Positions 32,445 through 41,034 of a stretch of 57,434 nucleotides of DNA are shown here, in pieces. Below the pieces are notes generated by a model, which saw nothing but the letters and a program-made list of their open reading frames with translations, was not told where the DNA came from and ran no database searches. The DNA lies in the NCBI GenBank assembly GCA_937894585.1, contig CALBGO010000047.1, positions 1 through 57,434 on the forward strand, in the 5' to 3' direction. Position 1 is the stretch's first letter. Each line of letters opens with the position of its first letter. Position numbers and translations under genes: made by a program. The DNA comes from an uncultured Eubacterium sp. (lineage in GTDB: Bacteria > Bacillota > Clostridia > Peptostreptococcales > Anaerovoracaceae).

Positions 32445-33270
32445 TCCCCCTCATCTCAAATCCGTAATTCATCAGCGCATAAGCGTCATCAAACCAGTTG
32501 CCGTCGGAAAGCACTACGCAGATCAGCTCTGTTCCTTCTCTTTTCGCAGAAGCGACCAAAGTTCTGCCTGATTTCTCTGTAAATCCGATTTTAATTCCGG
32601 TAGCGCCGTCGTACTGATACACCGTTTTATTTTTATTGCTGTAAGTTCCCCAAGATTTCGCACCTGCAATCTTTCGAAAAGTCTTATTTTTCATCGCTTC
32701 TCTTGAAATCCTTGCTAAATCACGGGCTGTGGTATAATGGTCATCTTCAAATAGCCCGCTTGGGTTGACAAATTGTGTGTCCTTACACCCCAAATGTTCC
32801 GCTTTTTCATTCATCAGCTGTACAAAATGCTGCTGATTTCCACCCATAATTTCCGCAAGAGCTGCCGCTCCGTCGTTTCCTGAGCGCAGCATAAGACCGT
32901 AAAGCAAATCCTCCAAAGTCTTTTTCTCTCCCTGCTTCAAATAAAGAGATGAGCCTTCAACGCCCACAGCTTCTTTCGGAATTTTAACCTCGGTCTTCAG
33001 ATCTGCACCGATTTGACGGCAAATATCCAAAGTCACCATAGCCGTCATAATTTTAGTCGTGCTGGCAGGATATCCTCTTTCGTCTGCGTTTTTCTCAAAG
33101 AGAACTTCTCCGGTTTCCGCGTCAACGAGAATTGCCTGCTTTGCGCTGACCTTGGGCGGATTTTTCATCTCTGCCGAAGTAAGCCGTACAGGCGCTGAAT
33201 TGTAATGGAAAAACATCACGCCCAAAGAAAAAGCAAGAATGATTCCCCCAATCAATAAAAGTTTCTTCAT
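32428..33270 (-). CDS. D-alanyl-D-alanine carboxypeptidase (DacF type, S11)
   Basis: 280 residues. An N-terminal membrane segment (LLLIGGIILAFSLGVMFF) is an uncleaved anchor or signal. The penicillin-binding motifs are S-T-T-K near residue 70, SGN near 129 and KIG as the KTG variant near 225. It trims the terminal D-Ala from peptidoglycan stems. The C-terminal beta domain of larger family members is missing, so it is a short form. The stop lies inside the start of the PyrK-like gene. Confidence 0.88.
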   Translation of the reverse strand: MKKLLLIGGIILAFSLGVMFFHYNSAPVRLTSAEMKNPPKVSAKQAILVDAETGEVLFEKNADERGYPASTTKIMTAMVTLDICRQIGADLKTEVKIPKEAVGVEGSSLYLKQGEKKTLEDLLYGLMLRSGNDGAAALAEIMGGNQQHFVQLMNEKAEHLGCKDTQFVNPSGLFEDDHYTTARDLARISREAMKNKTFRKIAGAKSWGTYSNKNKTVYQYDGATGIKIGFTEKSGRTLVASAKREGTELICVVLSDGNWFDDAYALMNYGFEMRGIENEK

Positions 33271-33355
33271 ATCAAAATCTCCCCTACTACTCTATGAGCA
33301 CCCGCAGAAAATATGACCGGGAAATACGCAGAAGTTTCACCTGAATCCGCGCAGC

Positions 33356-33400
33356 AAAAAATCCCACTGTACTGCACAAATCGCAAATACAGTGGGATTT
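33356..33400 (-). terminator. Intrinsic terminator of the YwaF-like gene
   Basis: AAATCCCACTGTA and TACAGTGGGATTT form a 13-bp stem, with TTTTTT following on the minus strand. Confidence 0.85.
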
Positions 33401-33417
33401 CATCATCCTGTCAGCTG

Positions 33418-34197
33418 TCAAAAACCGTTTCTGCGGACAGACCTTCCTATCAGTTTCTCACTCAGGCTCATCAATCCATTCAAAAGAGCAATTGCCGCCG
33501 TTTCAATAAGACACAGGACTATAACGGCAACAACCGGATACAGCCAGAGAGGAACCATCTCATATATGATTCTGACAAAACTCAAAGTAGGAGGCATTCC
33601 GATAAACAGATAATCAGTACCGAACCTCAGATTTACAAAAAACGCAAGGACTGCAATTACCGCAAGCATAATGCTGTTGGATTTCATATCCCCAAATGAC
33701 AGTCTTTTGTATCTCTGAAGCTGCAAAATCCCCATAAACAGCAGCATACTGTGTGAAAAGAAGAAGTAGCATACCCTGTAAGAAAGATTGGGAAAAATCC
33801 CCGAAACCGTCGCCGGATACGCCAGCGCAATAAGCGCTGCCAGAATATCTGTGACCGCTGCAAAACGGCGCAGCTTCTCATTGTCAAAAAACACTGCCGC
33901 AGCCGTAATAAAAGCACCAATCGAGCAAAGGTGCAGCGGAATAATTTCCGTGTATGCCGGATTTGGATTCATTACCAAAGTCCATCCGTAATAAAAAAAT
34001 TCTGTGGATAAAAAAAGCGCCGCCGCATATCTCTCCGCTTTATCCCGCCAAGTCTGCGTCCTGCTTTGGAAGATTTTTAAGCCGGCTGTTACAAATATCG
34101 CTGTAAAAATCAATCCGACAAAATGAATCGGGCTGAAAAATTCAAAGGGAGCCGGATGCGGCATATGCATCGTATAATGGTGAAAAAACTGGTTCAT
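33418..34197 (-). CDS. YwaF-like integral membrane protein (TIGR02206 type)
   Basis: 259 residues, about seven transmembrane helices. The FFSPIHFVGLIFTAIF start and the LHLCSIGAF helix are typical of the YwaF group, and the sequence has the family length. The function of the family is unknown. The gene stands alone between two terminators. Confidence 0.75.
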   Translation of the reverse strand: MNQFFHHYTMHMPHPAPFEFFSPIHFVGLIFTAIFVTAGLKIFQSRTQTWRDKAERYAAALFLSTEFFYYGWTLVMNPNPAYTEIIPLHLCSIGAFITAAAVFFDNEKLRRFAAVTDILAALIALAYPATVSGIFPNLSYRVCYFFFSHSMLLFMGILQLQRYKRLSFGDMKSNSIMLAVIAVLAFFVNLRFGTDYLFIGMPPTLSFVRIIYEMVPLWLYPVVAVIVLCLIETAAIALLNGLMSLSEKLIGRSVRRNGF

Positions 34198-34340
34198 TTC
34201 TGTGTTCCTATATTACTTTTCTGTTCTGACTTAAATTATATACTTATTACATTGTAACCCATATCGGTATAAAAAAACAATCCCTGTTTTCCTTTAACCC
34301 AGGGGTTTCATTTGATTTAAGCTTTCATTCAGCTCTGCGA

Positions 34341-34376
34341 AAAAAATCTCCCATATCAAACTGATACGGGAGACTT
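34341..34376 (-). terminator. Intrinsic terminator of the NhaC-family gene
   Basis: On the minus strand TCTCCCGTATC pairs with GATATGGGAGA, followed by TTTTTTT. Confidence 0.8.
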
Positions 34377-34412
34377 TGTGTCCAAAAACCGGGATTTCTG
34401 TGACAATAATGC

Positions 34413-35888
34413 TTAAGCTTCTTTCTGAGCAGGCTCTTCATGTTCATACTCTGCTCTCTGTTCAGGAGGCAGTGTATCCATCAGGTCTTTTCTGCCGATT
34501 TTAAAGATAATGCTCAAGGTCATTACTGCAAACATAATATAGCAGTAGAATACACAAGGCATAATTTCCGTGCCGGTCAGCGGCGCACTGGAATCAGCGG
34601 CAAAGCCCATGGTATATACCATAGCAGGCGTCCACGGCAGACAGTATGCCAGTGTGTTGGACTGAGCGTCCATCAGATTTGCGGTTCTGTATGGAGAGAT
34701 ACCGAATTTCTTGGACAGCGGCTTTGCAAAGGATGCGCCTACCGCCAGAATTGCCGGTGCATTAAGTCCCATCAGACCGGAAAGTACAATCACCATCAGA
34801 GAAATAACAATTTCAGCAGAACCTGCAGTTTTTGCAACCTTTCCAAGTGCGTTCAGAATCATCAAATCTCCTCTGCCCCTTCTCATAATATTGATAGAGC
34901 CAAACAGCAGGAGCGCCAGAATGCACACCTGCAGCATTCCTGCAATTCCCTGATAAAGTACGCCGTCAACAACCCGGTCAAGACCTTCGCCGTAAACGGA
35001 AAGCACTGCCGGTTTTTCAGATGCGGAATCAATCTGTATAAAGTCAAAAAGTCCGAATATACATGCAGTAGCAATACCAAGTACAGAGCCGATGGTTGTT
35101 GCAATAATAATATCACCGGATTTAATTGCAATGATAATCGTCAGCACAACCGGAATCAGCATAGTCAGTGTCATCGGATCATATTCATAAGCAGAAACCG
35201 GTCCTTCTGCATGTCCGCCTGCCACATAACCATAAATAACAATAGCGACAATGGTCAGTGCCCCTGCAACAAGAGCATATTTGAGTCTGGACTTTACAAC
35301 GCCCGGAACATCTACATCCTGAGAAGTTGCGGAGCAGATGGTCGTATCAGAAATCGGCGCCAGATTGTCTCCGAATGCAGCGCCGGAAATAATTGCGCCT
35401 GCCAGCAGCGCAGGACTTCCGCCCAGTGCAACACCGGCAGGATAAAGTACTCCCATGCCGGCAGCAATGGTTCCGAATCCTGTTCCGGACGCAGTTGCAA
35501 ATACCGCTGAAGCAATAAAAGTAATCACACAGAAAGCAATCGGACCTACACCAATACCGGATGCGACACCTGCGATGCCGTCAGCAAGGCCCGACATTCT
35601 GAGAATTCTTGAGAATACGCCTGCAAAAATCCAGCACACGACCGGAATAATCGCTTCTTTGCTGGCCATACCCTCAATTACAACTTCAGAATAGTATTTT
35701 TTGTCCTTTGCCAGAAAGAAAGGCAGCATAATCGCTGCAAAGGCAGGAACCCAAAGGGCGCCGTCAGAAATTGAGCCCCAGATAAAAGTTGTCAGTAAAA
35801 TCAGTACCAGAAAAATCACAAAAGGCAGCAGAGCAATCCATGTGCCTCCGTAAAATTCCAGTTTCCGTTCTTCTTTCAATTGCGTCAT
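34413..35888 (-). CDS. NhaC-family antiporter
   Basis: 491 residues, about twelve transmembrane helices. Typical segments include AFGDNLAPISDTTICSATSQDVD, with polar and acidic residues of the transport path, and SGTGFGTIAAGMGVLYP. Named Na+/H+ antiporters, NhaC-family members also exchange organic acids and amino acids. I start it at the ATG at 35888, behind GGAGG; the frame is open further upstream, but that part overlaps the promoter. Expression depends on a perfect sigma-54 promoter and, by position, on the two-component system encoded upstream. Control by an amino-acid-type sensor suggests a nitrogenous or organic-acid substrate rather than simple pH control. Confidence 0.85.
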   Translation of the reverse strand: MTQLKEERKLEFYGGTWIALLPFVIFLVLILLTTFIWGSISDGALWVPAFAAIMLPFFLAKDKKYYSEVVIEGMASKEAIIPVVCWIFAGVFSRILRMSGLADGIAGVASGIGVGPIAFCVITFIASAVFATASGTGFGTIAAGMGVLYPAGVALGGSPALLAGAIISGAAFGDNLAPISDTTICSATSQDVDVPGVVKSRLKYALVAGALTIVAIVIYGYVAGGHAEGPVSAYEYDPMTLTMLIPVVLTIIIAIKSGDIIIATTIGSVLGIATACIFGLFDFIQIDSASEKPAVLSVYGEGLDRVVDGVLYQGIAGMLQVCILALLLFGSINIMRRGRGDLMILNALGKVAKTAGSAEIVISLMVIVLSGLMGLNAPAILAVGASFAKPLSKKFGISPYRTANLMDAQSNTLAYCLPWTPAMVYTMGFAADSSAPLTGTEIMPCVFYCYIMFAVMTLSIIFKIGRKDLMDTLPPEQRAEYEHEEPAQKEA

Positions 35889-35937
35889 AGTTACGCCTCC
35901 TTTACACTTTTTACAAGACAATGATACTGACATATAT

Positions 35938-35954
35938 AGCAAAAGCTGTGCCAC
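35938..35954 (-). promoter_or_regulatory. Sigma-54 promoter of the NhaC-family gene
   Basis: GTGGCACAGCTTTTGCT on the minus strand: TGGCAC, then GC 12 nt from GG, as in the consensus. The implied start is near 35927. Confidence 0.9.
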
Positions 35955-36029
35955 AGCCGGCCAGCTGCCGTAATACTGGATTTTCGGTAAATCTCCACAG
36001 AAAATCATATATAAACACCAATTAAAAAA

Positions 36030-36061
36030 GGAAATTTATTTCCATATGGAAATAAATTTCC
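36030..36061. promoter_or_regulatory. 32-bp perfect palindrome, enhancer site of the response regulator
   Basis: The palindrome is made of two 14-bp dyads of the form GGAAAT-N2-ATTTCC separated by AT. It lies about 120 nt upstream of the predicted NhaC-gene transcription start and just after the regulator gene. Paired dyads suit an NtrC-type hexamer-forming activator. Confidence 0.75.
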
Positions 36062-36083
36062 CGGCACTTTTATTCCTTTCCGG

Positions 36084-37451
36084 CTACTGCCTGTCAAGGG
36101 GAATTTCAAGTTCTTTAATTTTATTGAAAAGCTGACGCCTGCTAAGACCGATCTGCTGTGCAGTTTTTGTAATGTTATACCCGTTTCGTGCCAGTGCGTC
36201 TGCAATATAATGCTTATCAAAGTCAAGTTTTGCCTGCCTGTAATCTGCTATCGGCGCATTTTCAGTCCCTTCGCAGAAAGACACTGCCGCAGTATCTCCC
36301 ATACCTTCCTTTTTTAGAATCCCGTCCGCGTCTGACAGAATCACAAGACGCTCAATAATATTTTTCAGCTCTCTTATATTTCCGGGATAATCGTAATCCA
36401 TCAGCCACTTCTTTGTTTCCGGCTCAATACCGCAGATTGTTCTTCCGGTTTCCTTTGCAAATTTATCTGTAAAATAAGAAATAAAATCCTCCAAATCCTC
36501 TTTCCTTTTACGAAGAGGAGGCAGTACGATTTCAATGGTATTGATTCTATAGAGAAAGTCCTCCCGAAAAGCCCCCTCTGCCGCCATTTTATAAATATCC
36601 CGGTGAGTCGCCGAAACAATCCGCACATCTACATCAATCTGACGGCCTGACCCCAGCCGTTCGATTCTTCTGCTTTCCAATGTACGCAAAAGCTTAATCT
36701 GGCTTTCAAAACTCATATCGCCGATTTCATCAAAAAAGACTGTTCCACCGTTTCCCTCTTCCAGCTTTCCGATCCTGCGTGATGCCGCACCTGTAAATGC
36801 ACCCTTTTCATGACCGAACAATTCGGATTCAAGCAGATTATCGGGATAACTCCTGCAGTTAATCGCGACAAAGGGACGGTTTCTTCTGGAACTTAACATA
36901 TGTATCCTGTTGGCAACAATTTCTTTGCCCGTCCCGGATTCGCCCAAAAGAAGCACATTGGCATTGGTATCTGCAATCTTTCCCACTGTCTCCCATACCT
37001 TCTTCATTTCAGGGTTTCTGCTGGTTAAAATATACGGCTCATTCCCACCGATTTTTGCTCCGCACTGCTTCTTTGCATCCAAAATCCCGGAGGCTTTTTT
37101 CAGCTCCATCAGAAGCTCCGCCGGATCATGACCCTTGATAAAGTATCCGAAAGCGCCCATTTTCATAGTTTCCACCGCAGTTTCCACACTTCCGTAACCG
37201 GTAACCATAATCACCTCAATTTCATCAGCATACCGCTTCTTCAACAGGCTGAGAAATTCTATGCCATCGATGTTTTCCATCATAATATCAGTTACCACCA
37301 GAGGAAAATGCTCTCTTCCCAAAACCGAAAGCGCCTCTTCTGCCGATGATACCGCACAGGTTTCATACCCTGCCGCCTCAAAAAGAATTGACAGCGTTTC
37401 CCGATAATCCGCTTCATCATCAACAATCAGAATTTTGTACAGGTTCTTCAT
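36084..37451 (-). CDS. NtrC-type sigma-54 response regulator
   Basis: 455 residues. The receiver domain has the phosphoacceptor D55 in LVVTDIMMEN and the acidic pair at D11-D12. The AAA+ domain has Walker A GESGTGKE, an intact GAFTGA and Walker B VFFDEIGDMS. A Fis-type helix-turn-helix (NITKTAQQIGLSRRQLFNKI) ends the protein. It overlaps the kinase gene by 32 nt. Its target is probably the sigma-54-dependent NhaC-family gene directly downstream. Confidence 0.95.
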   Translation of the reverse strand: MKNLYKILIVDDEADYRETLSILFEAAGYETCAVSSAEEALSVLGREHFPLVVTDIMMENIDGIEFLSLLKKRYADEIEVIMVTGYGSVETAVETMKMGAFGYFIKGHDPAELLMELKKASGILDAKKQCGAKIGGNEPYILTSRNPEMKKVWETVGKIADTNANVLLLGESGTGKEIVANRIHMLSSRRNRPFVAINCRSYPDNLLESELFGHEKGAFTGAASRRIGKLEEGNGGTVFFDEIGDMSFESQIKLLRTLESRRIERLGSGRQIDVDVRIVSATHRDIYKMAAEGAFREDFLYRINTIEIVLPPLRKRKEDLEDFISYFTDKFAKETGRTICGIEPETKKWLMDYDYPGNIRELKNIIERLVILSDADGILKKEGMGDTAAVSFCEGTENAPIADYRQAKLDFDKHYIADALARNGYNITKTAQQIGLSRRQLFNKIKELEIPLDRQ

Positions 37452-39441
37452 AATCTTCCTCCTCGCCGCCCATCTTCGGAAGTTTTACGGTAAAGCAGGC
37501 TCCTTCTCCTTCTTTGCTTTCCACTTCAATGGTTCCTCCCAGATTTTCAACCTCACTGTATACGATATAAAGTCCCAGCCCGGTTCCTTTGCCCGGATCT
37601 TTCGTTGTAAAAAATGGATTGAACAGATTCCCCATATCTTCTTCTTTAATCCCGCAGCCGTTGTCATTGCAGCGTATTTCCAGCATATCAGCTTCATCAA
37701 GGCGGGCTGAAATAAATATTTTTCCCAACGGCCCCGAAACCGCATCTGCGGCATTTTGAATCAGATTGATTAAAATGTGTTTGAGGCTTTCCTGATTTGT
37801 TGAAAAGATCAGATTCTCATCGCAGGAAATATCCATCTGAATCTGTTTCTTCTTAATCCCGCTCATTTCCAAATCAACAATACCGGTAATCAGCTGCTTT
37901 ACAGAAAATCTGCCGCCTTTGATATCGGATATTCTCCAAAAATTCATTACATTATCTACAATACGGCCTGAGCGTCTGACACTTTCATCGATATACGCAA
38001 GAGACTTCAGAATCTGTTCGGAATCCGTTTGCTGTCTGATAATATAACTGTGGGTACGAATAATCCCGAGAGGATTTCTGATTTGATGCGCCATTCCTGC
38101 CGCAAGCTGACCGACAGCAATCATTTTAGATGTCTGCAGCAGATGTTTATTCCGAATTTCCTCTTCTGTAATATTTTTAATTGTAATCATTGCCATCTGT
38201 TTATCGGCAGGGCTTTCTATACGGAAAACTCTGATTTCATAGATTTTCCCTTCTGCCTGCACTTTACGCATAACTTCTCCGCTGCCGGAAAGTACTTCTG
38301 AAACAGGACATTTTTCACAGCCGCCGCAGAATGTTTTTAAACAGTCGCAGTATTTTTTTCCGATCAGCCGTTCACTTTCACCTAAGAGCCCCTCTGCCAC
38401 CTTATTGCAGTTGACAATACGAAGGCTGCTGTCTGTAATAATGACAGCCTCCGGCATTTCATTAAAAATCAGGTTCAGCTCATTTCGGTTTTCTTCCAAT
38501 TCAAAAGTCCGCTCTTTTACCACACGCTTCAAAAATCTTGTCTCGACCTGTTTGAAAATAGCGATTAAGCAGATGACAAGAAGTGCAATCAGCAGATAAA
38601 TCAGCTTTTTTGTGTTATCTTCTGTTCTAATCAGAGGGGTAGAAATGCCGAACCATTTCTGCTGTATCTTTTCAAGCTGCCCTGCGGACTTCATATTTTT
38701 AATCGCTATATTAAATGGCTCCACAAGGTCCTGATTCTTTTTGCTCATGGCAATAACGACTTCTTCTTCATAAAGAGCCGTGTTAATCATCTTAATCTTG
38801 TCTTTCAGGTTTTTCTTATCCGCATAATAATAAAGCACCGGTTCATCACCGATTACTGCGTCCACTTTGCTTTCCGCCAGAAAGGAAAGACCTTCGCCCA
38901 CATCGTGCACATAAATAAGTTCGGCAGCAGGATAGTGTTCTTTCAGATATTCGTTTGCATAATCGCCTTTCTGGGTTGCAATCCGCAGATGGTTAATGTC
39001 TGACAAACTGTAATCCGCACCGTTTTCCACCGCAATGACGGTTCTCAGAATATAAATCGGATCTGTAAAAACATATTTTTCCGACCGGGACGGACTGATA
39101 AACATATCGCAGAAATCAGTTTCTCCTTTATCCAGTGCCTCCAGCGCATCTTCCCATTTATAAGGCATACAGCGTATTTCAATTCCCAGTTCCAGAGAAA
39201 TCTGGTTCATATAGTCAACTACGACGCCTTTATAAATACCGTCTGTGTCCACAAACCGCAGGGGCGGCGCACTGTCATCAGCCCCGTAAATCAAATCTTC
39301 ATATTCCTCATTATCTGCAACTGAACTGAGCAGAGCCTGCTCCTTCTCATAACGAAAACCGATTAAAGCAAGCACTGCAAAAATTACAACGATAAAGGCT
39401 GCCAAAAGTCTCTGTTTTACAGAAATTTTCTTTTTCATCAA
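37420..39441 (-). CDS. Sensor histidine kinase with an SBP3 extracellular domain
   Basis: 673 residues. A transmembrane helix (residues 11-26) is followed by a periplasmic-binding-protein type 3 domain (residues 45-270, with FTDPIYILRTVIAVE and AESKVDAVIGDEPVLYYY). A second helix follows near 285-303, then a PAS domain with cysteines in CDCLKTFCGGCEKCP, a HisKA domain with H in GMAHQIRNPLG and a HATPase with NLIQNAADA, NGCGI and GTGLGLYI. SBP3 domains bind amino acids and similar small polar ligands. The cysteine cluster in the PAS domain may add a redox or metal input. Operon with the regulator. Confidence 0.92.
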   Translation of the reverse strand: MMKKKISVKQRLLAAFIVVIFAVLALIGFRYEKEQALLSSVADNEEYEDLIYGADDSAPPLRFVDTDGIYKGVVVDYMNQISLELGIEIRCMPYKWEDALEALDKGETDFCDMFISPSRSEKYVFTDPIYILRTVIAVENGADYSLSDINHLRIATQKGDYANEYLKEHYPAAELIYVHDVGEGLSFLAESKVDAVIGDEPVLYYYADKKNLKDKIKMINTALYEEEVVIAMSKKNQDLVEPFNIAIKNMKSAGQLEKIQQKWFGISTPLIRTEDNTKKLIYLLIALLVICLIAIFKQVETRFLKRVVKERTFELEENRNELNLIFNEMPEAVIITDSSLRIVNCNKVAEGLLGESERLIGKKYCDCLKTFCGGCEKCPVSEVLSGSGEVMRKVQAEGKIYEIRVFRIESPADKQMAMITIKNITEEEIRNKHLLQTSKMIAVGQLAAGMAHQIRNPLGIIRTHSYIIRQQTDSEQILKSLAYIDESVRRSGRIVDNVMNFWRISDIKGGRFSVKQLITGIVDLEMSGIKKKQIQMDISCDENLIFSTNQESLKHILINLIQNAADAVSGPLGKIFISARLDEADMLEIRCNDNGCGIKEEDMGNLFNPFFTTKDPGKGTGLGLYIVYSEVENLGGTIEVESKEGEGACFTVKLPKMGGEEEDYEEPVQNSDC

Positions 39442-39463
39442 GCTTCTCCGAAAACCCGCAGGC

Positions 39464-40132
39464 TTACTTCTGATGTCTCATAATCCGCACTGCTTCAAAA
39501 ATATTTTTATGCACTACATCTCTGGGCTCAAAATGAAGCACTCTGCAGACAATCTGCAGCGCCGTTCCAAGACCGAAAGCGCCGAGAAAAGTTCCTATGC
39601 CCACAGGACCTCCCAGCAAAAGACCTGCGGCAAGAACAGCACAGAGAATGATTGTATTGACCACCCCGATAGGAACTTTCTTCATTCTTTTTCCCAAACC
39701 GATTAAAAGGGTATCTCTGGGACCGCACCCCTGTTCCGATGACATATAAAAATACTGCCCGACTGCGATGATGAGCATTCCCGCAATAAACACAACAACA
39801 CTTGCCGTCACAGAATCCGGTGTCTTAATAAGCTCCGTCCATGAAAAAAAGTCTACAAAAACGCCGACTAGCAGCGCATCGAAAATAGTTCCAAATCCGA
39901 TTTTTTCCCGCAGAAGAAGCACTAGAGACAAAACCGCAATGCTGATGACAATCAGGGCATTGCCGTAGGTCAGCGGCGTATGATAAGAAAGTCCCATTGC
40001 AAGAACATCCCACGGCGCAAGACCGATATCCGCCGCCACTGTCATCGATAACCCGAACCCGAAAATAAAGAGACCGAAAATACATCTGATCATCTGCATA
40101 TAAATATTTTTATTCTTCATTTTATCATCCAT
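39464..40132 (-). CDS. YitT/YczE-family membrane protein
   Basis: 222 residues, about five transmembrane helices. The family block GFGLSMTVAADIGLAPWDVLAMGLSY is clear, followed by EQGCGPRDTLLIGLGKRM. Family members lack a proven function; some affect peptide production or amino-acid resistance. It ends 22 nt before the kinase gene and may be co-transcribed with the two-component system. Confidence 0.8.
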   Translation of the reverse strand: MDDKMKNKNIYMQMIRCIFGLFIFGFGLSMTVAADIGLAPWDVLAMGLSYHTPLTYGNALIVISIAVLSLVLLLREKIGFGTIFDALLVGVFVDFFSWTELIKTPDSVTASVVVFIAGMLIIAVGQYFYMSSEQGCGPRDTLLIGLGKRMKKVPIGVVNTIILCAVLAAGLLLGGPVGIGTFLGAFGLGTALQIVCRVLHFEPRDVVHKNIFEAVRIMRHQK

Positions 40133-40179
40133 ATCTTTACTGTCTTCGGCTTCTGTGCCGGAAGCATCGCTGTTTTCTG

Positions 40180-40977
40180 TTACAGGAAATTCTTATCAAA
40201 AGCTTTGCTCAGCGCCTTTCCTGTCCGAAGACTTTCATTGAAACTATCTATCAACGCCAGTGCGAAAGGCTCCGCCTCTTCAAAAAGAGCGTAAATTTCC
40301 CCATTGGTCTTAATACACTGCGGATTATCCTTTCTCTGATTCATCAGCCCTTTCAGCTGTCTGTAATGAAAAGTCAGTCTCAGAGCCGTATTCACCGCAC
40401 CTTGTTTCAATTTTCCCGGTGCAGTCAAAAACTTTTTAACTGCCCGCAAATCGAAAAGAGCCTGTTTTGCGGCAGCCGGCGTAATGTTTTCGTAAAAAGC
40501 TGCCGCCGCTTCCGCCGTTGCCATATCCTGCGGCACCAAATCCGCGATGGGAAAGCTGAGAGGATTCTTCCCCTCCATCCGCAGCAGATATTTTTCAAAT
40601 TCCTCTTCAATTTCCAGATGGGAAACCCCGGTTTCCTTCACCATCTCGTTAATATACCCGTGACACCGGCTGTCCAGCGCAAAATGACAGATAAACCCCA
40701 GAAGGTAAGCATATTCCATACTGACAGGACCCGCCTTCTCCACAATTTGAAGCCCGTGTTCAAAAAACGGCATTGCCGATATTTCATGGAGATGATGACC
40801 GTATTTTGCCACCCTGCCGCCGAAAATGTACGGTCTGTAAAAAAAGAACAGATCCGGTCCCTGCAGACCGATATCAAACTGCGGCCTGAAAGAAGCTACC
40901 ACATCACGCTGAGGATTCGAAAGCAGCGCCTGTATCACCGTCTCCCCGAAGCGATGATGCGCATAAAATGCCGGCAT
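40180..40977 (-). CDS. Zinc-dependent phospholipase C-like protein
   Basis: 265 residues. The spacing of MPAFYAHHRFG, GLQGPDLFFF and FICHFALDSRCHGYI, with histidines and aspartates, matches the zinc-dependent phospholipase C/S1-P1 fold group seen as cytosolic proteins in Firmicutes. There is no signal peptide, so secretion as a toxin is unlikely. I use the ATG at 40977 behind GGAG. It is followed 47 nt later by the YitT-like gene. Confidence 0.7.
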   Translation of the reverse strand: MPAFYAHHRFGETVIQALLSNPQRDVVASFRPQFDIGLQGPDLFFFYRPYIFGGRVAKYGHHLHEISAMPFFEHGLQIVEKAGPVSMEYAYLLGFICHFALDSRCHGYINEMVKETGVSHLEIEEEFEKYLLRMEGKNPLSFPIADLVPQDMATAEAAAAFYENITPAAAKQALFDLRAVKKFLTAPGKLKQGAVNTALRLTFHYRQLKGLMNQRKDNPQCIKTNGEIYALFEEAEPFALALIDSFNESLRTGKALSKAFDKNFL

Positions 40978-41034
40978 AATTTTCTCCAATCCGGCGCGGA
41001 CTGCAGGTCTTCTGCAGCCGGACGCCTCTTTCTG

